This document shows positions 6,724 through 12,173 of a DNA stretch of 12,173 nt, piece by piece. Position numbers and translations under genes: made by a program. Positions within the stretch are counted from its first letter, which is position 1. Each line of letters begins with the position of its first letter. Location of the stretch: the NCBI GenBank assembly GCA_000717735.1, contig JOBE01000112.1:1-12173 (forward strand). The letters are read 5' to 3'. This stretch comes from Streptomyces griseoluteus. Lineage in GTDB: Bacteria > Actinomycetota > Actinomycetes > Streptomycetales > Streptomycetaceae. The notes below the pieces were generated by a model. The model saw only the letters and a program-made list of their open reading frames with translations. It did no database searches and was not told the DNA's origin.

Positions 6724-6808
6724 GTCCGGGTGGCGGAATGGCAGACGCGCTAGCTTGAGGTGCTAGTGCCCTTTATCGGGCGTGGGGGTTCAAGTCCCCC
6801 CTCGGACA
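6724..6808 (+). tRNA. tRNA-Leu (anticodon GAG)
   Basis: This is a complete 85-nt class II tRNA. The acceptor stem GTCCGGG (6724-6730) pairs with CTCGGAC (6801-6807), and the discriminator is A6808. The anticodon stem is CTAGC/GCTAG (6750-6754 and 6762-6766), with loop TTGAGGT giving anticodon GAG at 6757-6759, reading CUC and CUU. A long variable arm (GCCC...GGGC, 6768-6781) and the T arm GGGGG-TTCAAGT-CCCCC (6784-6800) follow. The 3' CCA is not fully encoded (ACCG follows). CTC is heavily used in this window. No integrase or repeat of the tRNA end is present. Confidence 0.96.
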
Positions 6809-6834
6809 CCGGGGCGGTGGGGTGGGAGGGCGCC

Positions 6835-6840
6835 TATCCT
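6835..6840 (+). promoter_or_regulatory. -10 element of a probable leaderless promoter for yjdM
   Basis: TATCCT ends 6 nt before the GTG start at 6847, which would place transcription start on or next to the start codon. No convincing -35 is visible upstream. The G-rich run directly abutting the GTG is too close to act as a normal ribosome site. Confidence 0.5.
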
Positions 6841-6846
6841 GGGGGA

Positions 6847-7206
6847 GTGATCGAGAACCTTCCCCCCTGTCCCCAGTGCTCCAGCGAGTACACCTACGAG
6901 ATGAACAATCTGGTGGTGTGCCCCGAGTGCGGCCACGAGTGGGTGCCGGCCGCCGACAGCGGCACGGGCGCGGACGAGGCCGGGGAGCGCGTGATCAAGG
7001 ACGCCGTCGGCAACGTCCTCAGCGACGGCGACACGGTGACCGTCGTCAAGGCCCTCAAGGTCAAGGGAAACCCCTCCGGGATCAAGGCGGGCACCAAGGT
7101 GCGCAACATCCGCCTGGTCGACGGCGTCGACGGCCACGACATCGACTGCAGGATCGACGGCTTCGGCGCCATGCAGCTCAAGTCCAGCGTGGTCAAGAAG
7201 GCCTGA
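6847..7206 (+). CDS. yjdM: Zinc-ribbon protein YjdM (PhnA family)
   Basis: The 119-residue protein closely follows E. coli YjdM (formerly PhnA, 111 aa). It has an N-terminal zinc ribbon, C8-P-Q-C11 and C25-P-E-C28 around SEYTYE, and a C-terminal PhnA domain with [19 protein letters not shown] (49-67), [17 protein letters not shown] and [20 protein letters not shown]. The old name came from its position near phosphonate genes, but it is not phosphonoacetate hydrolase and no phn genes occur here; its molecular role is not established. I chose the GTG at 6847 because it aligns with the family's N-terminus; the frame is open upstream but runs into the tRNA. It lacks a proper ribosome site, and a TATCCT 6 nt upstream suggests a leaderless transcript. 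It stands alone as a single gene. Confidence 0.93.
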   Translation: MIENLPPCPQCSSEYTYEMNNLVVCPECGHEWVPAADSGTGADEAGERVIKDAVGNVLSDGDTVTVVKALKVKGNPSGIKAGTKVRNIRLVDGVDGHDIDCRIDGFGAMQLKSSVVKKA

Positions 7207-7258
7207 ACCCGCGCGACGGCGATGATCGCTGCCGACGCGCGAGCGGCGGAGGCGAGTC

Positions 7259-8041
7259 ATGGCCGAAGGACATACCCCCGGCCCTTCCGGATCGATGCCG
7301 CCGGACGGTGACCGGCCCCCTGTCGGCCCGCCCTCCGGCCCGCTGAGCGGCCCGCCGTCCCCGGATCGCCCGCCGCCTCGCCGGCGGGTGCTCCTCATGG
7401 TCCTGGCGGGCGGCCTCGTCCTCGTCGTGGGTGCCGTCGGCGTCCTGATCGGCGCGGGCGCCTTCGGCGGAAGTGAGCGGGGAGGGGGAGCCGCCCCCTC
7501 GGGCTCGGCGCAGCGGGCCTCGACCCCAGCCGCCTCGACCCCAGCCGCCTCGACCCCGGCCGTCCCGACCCCACCCACCTCGACTGCACCCAGCCCCACC
7601 GCGCCGGACTCGCCCTTGGCAACCTCCCCACGTTCCGCCGTCGACGTGGCCGCCTTCGGCCGGACGCAGCGGTACGACGATGGCGTCGAGGTGACCGTGT
7701 CGGCGCCGGCCGCGTTCACCCCCTCCGCCGCCGCGGCCGGGCACACACCGGGCAACAAGGCGATGACCTTGCAGGTCACCGTGCGCAACGGCGGTGGCGA
7801 GCGGCTGGAGCTTGCGGTCGTGCTCGTGCGGGCCAGGGATGGTGAGGGGCGGGAGGCCTCGCGGGTCTTCGACGTGGAGCCCGATCTCGGCATGGGGCTC
7901 TCGGGGACTCTTCTGCCGGGGAGGCAGGCGGTGGCGGCCTACGGTTTCGACGTGCCACCGGCTCAGGACGCCCTGCTCGACGTCGAGGTGCAGGTCGGCT
8001 TCGAGCGGCCGGCCCTTTTCTGGAGCGGCGCGATCAAGTAG
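7259..8041 (+). CDS. Single-pass membrane protein with Thr/Pro stalk and DUF4352-like outer domain
   Basis: This is a 260-residue protein in three parts. Residues 1-43 are Pro/Gly-rich, end in RRR and should be cytoplasmic. Residues 44-69 form one hydrophobic helix (VLLMVLAGGLVLVVGAVG onward). Residues 70-125 are a Ser/Thr/Pro/Ala stalk with five-residue ASTPA repeats. From about 130, a beta-rich domain (RYDDGVEVTVSAP, MTLQVTVRNGGG, LLPGRQAVAAYGFDVP) resembles DUF4352/telokin-like Ig-type domains found outside the cell in Gram-positives. The function is unknown; surface display or ligand binding is inference. The start has GGAGG at 7248-7252 with 6-nt spacing. It converges on the methyltransferase gene with a shared hairpin at the stop. 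Confidence 0.85.
   Translation: MAEGHTPGPSGSMPPDGDRPPVGPPSGPLSGPPSPDRPPPRRRVLLMVLAGGLVLVVGAVGVLIGAGAFGGSERGGGAAPSGSAQRASTPAASTPAASTPAVPTPPTSTAPSPTAPDSPLATSPRSAVDVAAFGRTQRYDDGVEVTVSAPAAFTPSAAAAGHTPGNKAMTLQVTVRNGGGERLELAVVLVRARDGEGREASRVFDVEPDLGMGLSGTLLPGRQAVAAYGFDVPPAQDALLDVEVQVGFERPALFWSGAIK
7517..7591 (+). repeat. Five 15-bp tandem repeats encoding the ASTPA stalk
   Basis: The first two units (7517-7531, 7532-7546) are identical, GCCTCGACCCCAGCC; the third differs at one base and the fourth and fifth are degenerate. They are in frame and encode ASTPA, ASTPA, ASTPA, VPTPP, TSTAP, so copy number can change by slippage without a frameshift. Confidence 0.88.
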
Positions 8042-8056
8042 GCGGGCGGCCTACTT
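8036..8056. terminator. Compact bidirectional hairpin containing both convergent stop codons
   Basis: AAGTAGGC (8036-8043) pairs with GCCTACTT (8049-8056) around a 5-nt loop. The plus-strand TAG (8039-8041) and the minus-strand TAG (8051-8053) lie in opposite arms. It is symmetrical and so could end transcription in both directions, although there is no U tract and the stem is only 8 bp. Confidence 0.6.
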
Positions 8057-8761
8057 CTTCCGCGCCACCACCAGCCGGCAGTTCGGGCTCCCGTCGTCCC
8101 TGCGGCCCAGGGTCTCGACCGGGGTGAGGGACACGTCGAAGCCCGTGTCCTCCAGGCGCCGGCGTACGTCCGCGAGGCGGAAGGTGCGGTAGTACATGAC
8201 GAACGGCGGGCGCCAGACGGTGTTGCGGACGCGCATCGCGGCGTCGAAGCCCCAGAGGATCCAGTAGAGGCGGGAGCCGACCCGGGGTGGGGCGCCCACG
8301 GGGAAGGCGAAGGTGCCGCCGGGGCGCAGGGAGGCGTGGACCTGGGCGAACAGGGTGCGCTGGGCGTCCGGCAGGAAGTGGCCGAAGGCGCCGAAGCTGA
8401 CCGCCAGGTCGAAGGCCGGGCCGAAGGGCAGGGCCAGGGCGTCGGCGCGGACCAGGTCGGCGGTGGGGTGCGCCTCGCGGGCCCGGGTCAGCATGCCCGT
8501 ACTGAAGTCGACCCCCGTGACCCGGCCCGCGCAGACCGAGCGGAGGACGCCGAGTCCTGCCCCGGTGCCGCAGCAGACGTCGAGTCCCGAGTCGAAGGGG
8601 CCGAAGGGCTCCAGGGTGCGGGTGACCGCGGTGAGGAGCCGGTCGGAGGTGCGGAAGGGGGTCGCGTCGAAGCTGCTCGCGAGCAGGTCGTAGCCGTGTT
8701 CCACGGAGGAGAGGGCCTGGACGGTCAGCTCGCGGAGGCGGGGACCCTGCGGGGTGAACAT
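8051..8761 (-). CDS. Class I SAM-dependent methyltransferase
   Basis: The 236-residue protein has a Rossmann methyltransferase core: motif I LDVCCGTGAGLG (60-71), the acidic end of strand 2 in VTGVDFSTGM (D85), RADALALPF (106-113), and the motif IV region FDLAVSFGAFGHF (117-129), followed by LRPGGTFAFPVG. It fits the UbiE/Methyltransf_11/25 small-molecule methyltransferase type; the acceptor cannot be told. The start ATG has no good Shine-Dalgarno but has a TAGGGT -10 seven bases upstream, suggesting a leaderless transcript. The gene lies 34 nt after the WWWW-protein gene on the same strand, so read-through is also possible. Codon use is like the neighbours. Confidence 0.92.
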   Translation of the reverse strand: MFTPQGPRLRELTVQALSSVEHGYDLLASSFDATPFRTSDRLLTAVTRTLEPFGPFDSGLDVCCGTGAGLGVLRSVCAGRVTGVDFSTGMLTRAREAHPTADLVRADALALPFGPAFDLAVSFGAFGHFLPDAQRTLFAQVHASLRPGGTFAFPVGAPPRVGSRLYWILWGFDAAMRVRNTVWRPPFVMYYRTFRLADVRRRLEDTGFDVSLTPVETLGRRDDGSPNCRLVVARKK

Positions 8762-8768
8762 GCTGCCG

Positions 8769-8799
8769 ACCCTATGCCGTGACGGCCCGTGGGCGTCAG
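8769..8799 (-). promoter_or_regulatory. Candidate leaderless promoter of the methyltransferase gene
   Basis: On the minus strand, CTGACG (8799-8794) and TAGGGT (8774-8769) are 19 bp apart, and the -10 ends 7 nt before the ATG. The TGA inside the -35 is also the stop codon of the upstream gene (8798-8796). Confidence 0.42.
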
Positions 8800-9278
8800 A
8801 GCGAGCTGCCCACCGGTGGCGCCGTCCAGGACGGCGCGGTTCCCGTCAGCTGGCAGGCCAGTAGGTACAGGGGGATGGGCGGGGTGTAGGGGGAGGTGCC
8901 GTCGGGGTGGTGGATCAGGCGGGGGGCGCGGTCGGGGATCTCGGCGCCGGGTGCGTAGCAGGCGGGCAGGGGCCAGACGAGATCGAGGTCGGAGCCGCCC
9001 GGGACCAGCCACCACCACCAGTCGGAGTCGGCGTAGACGCAGCCCTTGGCGGGGAGCCGGGAGAGGATCTTGAAGCCGAAGCGGGCGGGGACTCCGACGG
9101 CGTCGCAGCCGAGTCCGGTGTGGAGTCCGACGGGGACGGGGAGGCGGGTGGCGCCCAGTTCCCGGGGGCCCGTGGCGCCGCGGGCGCCGGCGAGGAGTTC
9201 CGGGGAGCGGCGGGGCTCCGGCACGCGGCCGGGGGTCCTGCGGGTTCCCGGGAGCAGCGGGATCATACGGGTGGCCAT
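8796..9278 (-). CDS. Conserved small protein of unknown function with WWWW motif
   Basis: The 160-residue soluble protein begins MATRMIPLLP, then a Pro/Arg-rich stretch to about 45. A better-ordered half follows: LGCDAVGVPARFGFKIL, CVYADSDWWWWLVPGGSDLDLVWP (four tryptophans at 87-90), LIHHPDGTSPYTPPIPLYLLACQLTG. I recall similar proteins beside GHKL ATPase/HTH genes in other Streptomyces, all without known function. It starts 5 nt after the ATPase stop, so the two are almost certainly co-transcribed. GAGGG lies only 2 nt before this ATG; an in-frame GTG at 9290 with GGGGGA upstream, overlapping the ATPase stop, is an equally possible start. No membrane segment or catalytic motif is evident. 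Confidence 0.75.
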   Translation of the reverse strand: MATRMIPLLPGTRRTPGRVPEPRRSPELLAGARGATGPRELGATRLPVPVGLHTGLGCDAVGVPARFGFKILSRLPAKGCVYADSDWWWWLVPGGSDLDLVWPLPACYAPGAEIPDRAPRLIHHPDGTSPYTPPIPLYLLACQLTGTAPSWTAPPVGSSL

Positions 9279-9283
9279 CGCCC

Positions 9284-9745
9284 TCAGCACGGTTCCCCCA
9301 TGCCGTGGGCCAGTTCCGCCCAGACGACCTGGGCCGAGCCGAGTCCGGTGCGGTCGGCGCCCCAGGCGGTGCACAGGGCGTCGACGATGAGGAGTCCGCG
9401 GCCGCGTTCCTCCTCGCCGCAGTCGCGTATCCGCGGTCCGGCGGGGCCGCCTTCGTCGCGGACCGCTATGCGCAGTGTCTCCTCGCCCTCGCGGAGTTCG
9501 CAGATCACCCGGCCGCTGGCGGTGTGCACGACGGCGTTGGTGACGAGCTCGGAGACGACCAGGGCCACCGTGTCGCGTATGTCGGGGCCGCAGCCCCAGA
9601 GGATGAGCCGTTCCTCCGCGAGTCTGCGGGCCCGTGCGACCGAGGCGGTGAGGGCCGGGAGCTCGAAGGCGAAGCGGCGGACGGTGTCGGTACCGGTCTG
9701 CGGCTGTGGGCGCTGGGCCATGACCCGTTGGGCTCGAGGGCTCAT
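9284..9745 (-). CDS. ATP-binding protein, HATPase/GHKL anti-sigma (RsbW/SpoIIAB-like) family
   Basis: The 153-residue protein is a single HATPase_c domain. The N box is SELVTNAVVHTASG (E66, N70), the G1 box is VRDEGG (D97, G99) and the G2 box is ERGRGLLIVDAL (about 113-124). There is no histidine-phosphotransfer or sensor domain, so it is not a complete sensor kinase. The family resembles anti-sigma-factor kinases such as RsbW, and Streptomyces carry dozens; the partner is unknown. It is divergent from an XRE/DUF5753 regulator, a standard pairing in this genus, with the WWWW-protein gene directly after it. The start is chosen as the ATG at 9745, giving a normal N-terminal extension; the ATG at 9721 (MAQRP) is an alternative. 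Neither has a strong ribosome site. Confidence 0.9.
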   Translation of the reverse strand: MSPRAQRVMAQRPQPQTGTDTVRRFAFELPALTASVARARRLAEERLILWGCGPDIRDTVALVVSELVTNAVVHTASGRVICELREGEETLRIAVRDEGGPAGPRIRDCGEEERGRGLLIVDALCTAWGADRTGLGSAQVVWAELAHGMGEPC

Positions 9746-9892
9746 GAGACCTGAAGGCTGCGCGTTACCAGAAGCCACGACCGGTTCCTCACAACAGTGG
9801 GCAGGACTGCCGTACGGCGCTGTCTCCGTGGCGCGGTGGCGCACGGCGGCAGCGTGTACTGGTTCACCGGAACACTGTCCTCCTGAGTCGGA

Positions 9893-9905
9893 CACTTGGC
9901 AAGTG
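9893..9905. promoter_or_regulatory. Palindrome CACTT-GGC-AAGTG, probable operator
   Basis: Two perfect 5-bp arms flank a 3-bp centre, 101 bp before the HTH regulator's GTG in the 248-bp divergent gap (9746-9993). The CACT...AGTG ends match those of the next palindrome, immediately downstream. It is a candidate site for the adjacent XRE regulator. Confidence 0.55.
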
Positions 9906-9928
9906 GCACTCTGGAAATTGCAGAGTGC
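9906..9928. promoter_or_regulatory. Palindrome GCACTCTG-N7-CAGAGTGC, probable operator
   Basis: Perfect 8-bp arms, GCACTCTG (9906-9913) and CAGAGTGC (9921-9928), surround an A/T-rich 7-bp spacer. It directly abuts the previous palindrome, and both share CACT...AGTG. Placement between divergent ATPase and HTH genes suggests autoregulation of both. I could not assign a convincing -10/-35 pair in this gap on either strand. Confidence 0.62.
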
Positions 9929-9993
9929 TGTGTTCTCTCTGGCCGGGCTTCGTGGCACACTCAGTCGAAACAGTGCGTCGGGGAGGTCTGAGA

Positions 9994-10869
9994 GTGAGCG
10001 AGCCGCGGTCCGCCCCCACGGTGGGACAGGTCGTTCTCGGCAGGCGCCTGCAGGATCTGCGGGAGCGGGCCGGCCTGAAGCGGGAAGAGGCCGCGAAGAT
10101 CCTCCGCGTGGCCCCGGCCACCGTCCGGCGGATGGAGACCGCCGAAGTCGCACTGAAGATCCCTTACGTACAGCTCCTGTTGAAGGAGTACGGGGTCACG
10201 GACTCCGAGGCGGAGGCGTTCATCGCCCTCGCGGAGGAGGCCAACCTCCCCGGCTGGTGGCAGCGGTTCCACGACGTGCTGCCCGGCTGGTTCTCCATGT
10301 ACGTGAGCCTGGAGGGGGCCGCCAGCCTCATCCGGGAGTACGAGCCCCAGTTCGTCCCCGGTCTGCTCCAGACCGAGGGATACGCCCGCGCCATTCTGCG
10401 CAGCGGGGCGGTCGGTGGCGGCAGTGATGCCGAGAAGGACGAGGAGACCGAACGGCATGTAGCCCTGCGGATGGAGCGCCAGTCCCTGCTGACCAGGGAG
10501 GGCGCCCCGAAGTTCTGGGTGATCATGGACGAGACGGTGTTCCGCCGACCGGTCGGTGACGGGCCCGAAGTGATGCGCGACCAGCTCGAACGGCTGCTGG
10601 AGGCCGCCGAGCTGCCGAACGTCACCCTGCAGATCGCGGAGTTCGCGTCCGGCCACCATCCCGGCACCTACGGACCGTTCGTCCTCTTCCGCTTCGCCAT
10701 GCCGGAACTCCCGGACATGGTCTACAGCGAGTACCTGACCGGCGCCGTCTACCTCGACGCGCGCCCCGAGGTGGCATCCCACCTCGAGGTCATGGACCGC
10801 ATGGCGGCCCAGGCCGCGACTGCACAACGCACGAAGGAGATCCTCCGGGATCTCCGCAAGGAGCTGTGA
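9994..10869 (+). CDS. XRE-family HTH regulator with DUF5753 domain (Scr1/WhiJ-like)
   Basis: The 291-residue protein has an N-terminal helix-turn-helix (about 10-68: LGRRLQDLRERAGLKREEAAKILRV onward, with PATVRRMETAE as the recognition region). It is followed by a DUF5753 domain (about 98-285) with its hallmark YEPQFVPGLLQTEGYARA (116-133). This is the family called Scr1-type TA antitoxin-like regulators and includes WhiJ-type developmental regulators. Members bind DNA and pair with small DUF397 proteins; here the DUF397 gene follows with no gap. The start is the GTG at 9994 with GGGGAGG (9980-9986) seven bases before it. The tandem palindromes upstream are probable targets. Its ligand or signal is unknown. 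Confidence 0.93.
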   Translation: MSEPRSAPTVGQVVLGRRLQDLRERAGLKREEAAKILRVAPATVRRMETAEVALKIPYVQLLLKEYGVTDSEAEAFIALAEEANLPGWWQRFHDVLPGWFSMYVSLEGAASLIREYEPQFVPGLLQTEGYARAILRSGAVGGGSDAEKDEETERHVALRMERQSLLTREGAPKFWVIMDETVFRRPVGDGPEVMRDQLERLLEAAELPNVTLQIAEFASGHHPGTYGPFVLFRFAMPELPDMVYSEYLTGAVYLDARPEVASHLEVMDRMAAQAATAQRTKEILRDLRKEL

Positions 10870-11106
10870 ATGGATCGCATATACAACGGCATGCCCGCCG
10901 CCGAGCTCGGTGCCGAGGGCTGGCACAAGCCGTGGAGCGGCGGGAACGGGGGCAACTGCGTGGAGGCCATGAAGCTGGCCGACGGCAGGGTCGCCGTGCG
11001 ACAGTCCGCAGACCCTGAAGGACCCGCGCTCATCTACACCCACGGGGAGATCGCCGCTTTCATCCAGGGGGCCAAATCCGGTCAGGCAGATTTTCTGCTC
11101 ACCTGA
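10870..11106 (+). CDS. DUF397 domain protein, partner of the HTH regulator
   Basis: The 78-residue protein follows the DUF397 pattern: WHKPWSGGNGGNCVEAMKLADGRVAVRQSADPEGPALIYTHGEIAAFIQGAKSGQAD in general form, with the invariant S-x-x-x-G-x-C-V-E-A core (WSGGNGGNCVEA, about 22-33), DGRVAVR-S and the closing F-x-x-x-K-x-G-x-x-D. DUF397 proteins are encoded next to XRE/DUF5753 regulators and are thought to bind or counter them; in the Scr1/Scr2 pair of S. coelicolor this has been described as a toxin-antitoxin-like relation. The ATG follows the regulator's stop directly, with AAGGAG at 10858-10863 inside the upstream gene, so translation is coupled. Confidence 0.93.
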   Translation: MDRIYNGMPAAELGAEGWHKPWSGGNGGNCVEAMKLADGRVAVRQSADPEGPALIYTHGEIAAFIQGAKSGQADFLLT

Positions 11107-11179
11107 CCCTTCCGTCTCACCCCGCACGTCACGTAACTCTTGCTGTAGCGCAGCCCGTTCGTCCCGACCAGGAGAGCCG

Positions 11180-11998
11180 ATGACCCAGGACCCCGCAGCC
11201 CCGCGGAGTGAGATACGCATCGACACCAGCACGCCGCACCCGGCGCGCATGTACGACTGGTTCCTGGGCGGCAAGGACAACTATCCGGTCGACGAGGCGA
11301 TGGCCCGCCAGCTGTTGACCGTCGACGCCCGGGGCCGGGACATGGCCCGCGTCAACCGGGCCTTCATGCACCGCGCCATCCGCTGGCTCAGCGCCCACGG
11401 CGTCCGCCAGTACCTGGACGTCGGTACGGGCATCCCGACCGAGCCCAACCTGCACCAGATCGCGCAGGAGGCCGCGCCGGAGTCCCGCATCGTCTACTGC
11501 GACAACGACCCGATCGTGCTCGCGCACGCGGCCGCCCTGCTGCGCTCGACCCCGGAAGGGGCCACCGAGTACATCCAGGCGGACGCCCGCGAACCCGAGA
11601 TCATCCTCGAAAGGGCCGGAAAGGTCCTTGACTTCGACCAGCCCATCGCGCTGTCGATGCTCGCCCTGCTGCACTTCGTCGGGGACGAGGACGGCGCGTA
11701 CGAACTGGTCGCCAAGATCGTCGAGAAGCTCGCGCCGGGCAGCTACCTCGTCCTCTCCCATGTCACCGGGGACTTCGACCCCGAGGGCGCGGCGAAGGCG
11801 GCCGCGATGTACAAGGCGCGCGGGCTGACCCTGCGGCCCCGCTCGCGGGACGAACTGGCCGCGTTCTTCGACGGTTTGGAGTTCGTCGAGCCCGGGGTCT
11901 CGCTCACCGCCGAGTGGCACCCGGAGCTGGGCGTGCCCGTTCCGGTCCAGGGCGACGACCCGATCCCGGGCTGGGCCGGGGTGGCCCGCAAGCCCTGA
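11180..11998 (+). CDS. DUF574-family SAM-dependent methyltransferase (PF04672)
   Basis: The 272-residue protein carries the family's fixed N-terminus, HPARMYDWFLGGKDNYPVD (20-38), the SAM-binding block QYLDVGTGIPTEPNLHQIA (77-95), the acidic strand-2 end in RIVYCDNDP (103-111), then QADARE and a C-terminal region ending WAGVARKP. PF04672 proteins are abundant in Streptomyces, often beside HTH/DUF397 or ATPase genes; the methyl acceptor is unknown. The start ATG has AGGAGA (11170-11175). It lies 73 nt after the DUF397 gene with no terminator visible between, so it may be read from the same promoter or from its own in the gap. A strong terminator follows at 12024. Confidence 0.93.
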   Translation: MTQDPAAPRSEIRIDTSTPHPARMYDWFLGGKDNYPVDEAMARQLLTVDARGRDMARVNRAFMHRAIRWLSAHGVRQYLDVGTGIPTEPNLHQIAQEAAPESRIVYCDNDPIVLAHAAALLRSTPEGATEYIQADAREPEIILERAGKVLDFDQPIALSMLALLHFVGDEDGAYELVAKIVEKLAPGSYLVLSHVTGDFDPEGAAKAAAMYKARGLTLRPRSRDELAAFFDGLEFVEPGVSLTAEWHPELGVPVPVQGDDPIPGWAGVARKP

Positions 11999-12023
11999 AC
12001 CGACCCGGATCCGGATCCGTACG

Positions 12024-12057
12024 GAGGAGGCCCGCCGACCTGTCGGCGGGCCTCCTC
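12024..12057 (+). terminator. Strong intrinsic terminator after the DUF574 methyltransferase
   Basis: A perfect 16-bp inverted repeat, GAGGAGGCCCGCCGAC (12024-12039) and GTCGGCGGGCCTCCTC (12042-12057), is separated by only 2 nt, so the real loop would open by a base pair or two. There is no U tract. It lies 25 nt after the stop. Confidence 0.92.
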
Positions 12058-12074
12058 GCGTTCCACGACGAGCA

Positions 12075-12173
12075 CTAGGTGTTCTGTCCCGGGAGGTTGT
12101 GGACGGGTGAGCCAGGTCTCGGCTGACGTGCCTTGAACGGGTGAGGGCCTTCCGGTTCGGTGTGGATTGCGAC
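12075..12173. mobile_element. Possible end of an insertion sequence or repeat at the contig end
   Basis: After CTAG (12075-12078) the sequence starts GGTGTTCTGTCCCGGGAGG and runs non-coding to the contig end. Its composition is a little less G+C-rich than the rest, and ACGGGTGAG occurs twice (12103-12111 and 12137-12145). CTAG is a known insertion target for some IS5-family elements, and assemblies commonly break at multi-copy elements. No transposase frame is visible in the few bases left, so this stays tentative. Confidence 0.3.

Noticed and set aside
6724..6808. tRNA-Leu as an integration site of a genomic island
   Set aside because: No integrase and no repeat of the tRNA 3' end are visible elsewhere in the window.
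7517..7591. Possible CRISPR-like array
   Set aside because: The units are only 15 bp with no spacers and lie in frame inside a coding region.
8907..10427. 506-codon plus-strand open frame opposite the ATPase and WWWW-protein genes
   Set aside because: It overlaps the real HTH gene in another frame and spans the operator region; the product has no recognisable domain.
12008..12019. GGATCCGGATCC repeat before the last terminator
   Set aside because: It is short and self-complementary by composition; no function can be supported.

Overview
This is a high-G+C, densely packed actinobacterial fragment, almost certainly Streptomyces or a close relative. The evidence is the very strong G/C third-position bias, ATGA-type gene overlaps, GGAGG-type ribosome sites, GTG starts, intrinsic terminators without a U tract, and the HTH/DUF397/ATPase/DUF574-methyltransferase neighbourhood typical of Streptomyces. 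The window looks like a whole assembly contig. Its left end (1-51) is Illumina Nextera adapter, not genome, and its right end (about 12075 onward) looks like the start of a repeated or mobile sequence.

Region 1 (53-6523) is one plus-strand operon resembling the 'ebo' metabolite-traffic cluster known from cyanobacteria, eustigmatophyte plastids and Pseudomonas. In order: the 3' end of a UbiA-type prenyltransferase (eboC-like), a TIM-barrel isomerase/epimerase-like protein, EboA, a TatD-type hydrolase (eboB-like), EboE, an alkaline-phosphatase/NPP-superfamily protein (eboF-like) and a Tat-exported TIM-barrel protein, closed by a strong hairpin terminator. Genes two to six overlap or nearly touch, implying translational coupling. 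The ebo cluster is linked to precursor export during scytonemin synthesis in Nostoc punctiforme; its chemical product is still poorly defined. The actinobacterial version here carries two extra TIM-barrel proteins, one of them extracytoplasmic. No eboD-type sugar-phosphate cyclase is visible, but the 5' end of the operon is off the contig.

Region 2 (6524-8057) holds a tRNA-Leu(GAG) with its promoter and a leader hairpin, yjdM (PhnA-type zinc-ribbon protein, probably translated from a leaderless mRNA), and a single-pass membrane protein with a Thr/Pro-repeat stalk and a DUF4352-like outer domain. It ends at a compact hairpin that contains the stop codons of two convergent genes.

Region 3 (8051-9745, minus strand) encodes a GHKL/HATPase anti-sigma-like ATPase, a small conserved protein of unknown function with a WWWW motif, and a class I SAM methyltransferase. 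The methyltransferase has a candidate leaderless promoter that reuses the upstream gene's stop codon.

Region 4 (9746-12057) is divergent from region 3. It contains a 248-bp regulatory gap with two tandem palindromes, an XRE-HTH/DUF5753 (Scr1/WhiJ-like) regulator, its adjacent DUF397 partner, and a DUF574 (PF04672) SAM methyltransferase ending at a 16-bp hairpin terminator. This is a recurring Streptomyces developmental/secondary-metabolism regulatory module.
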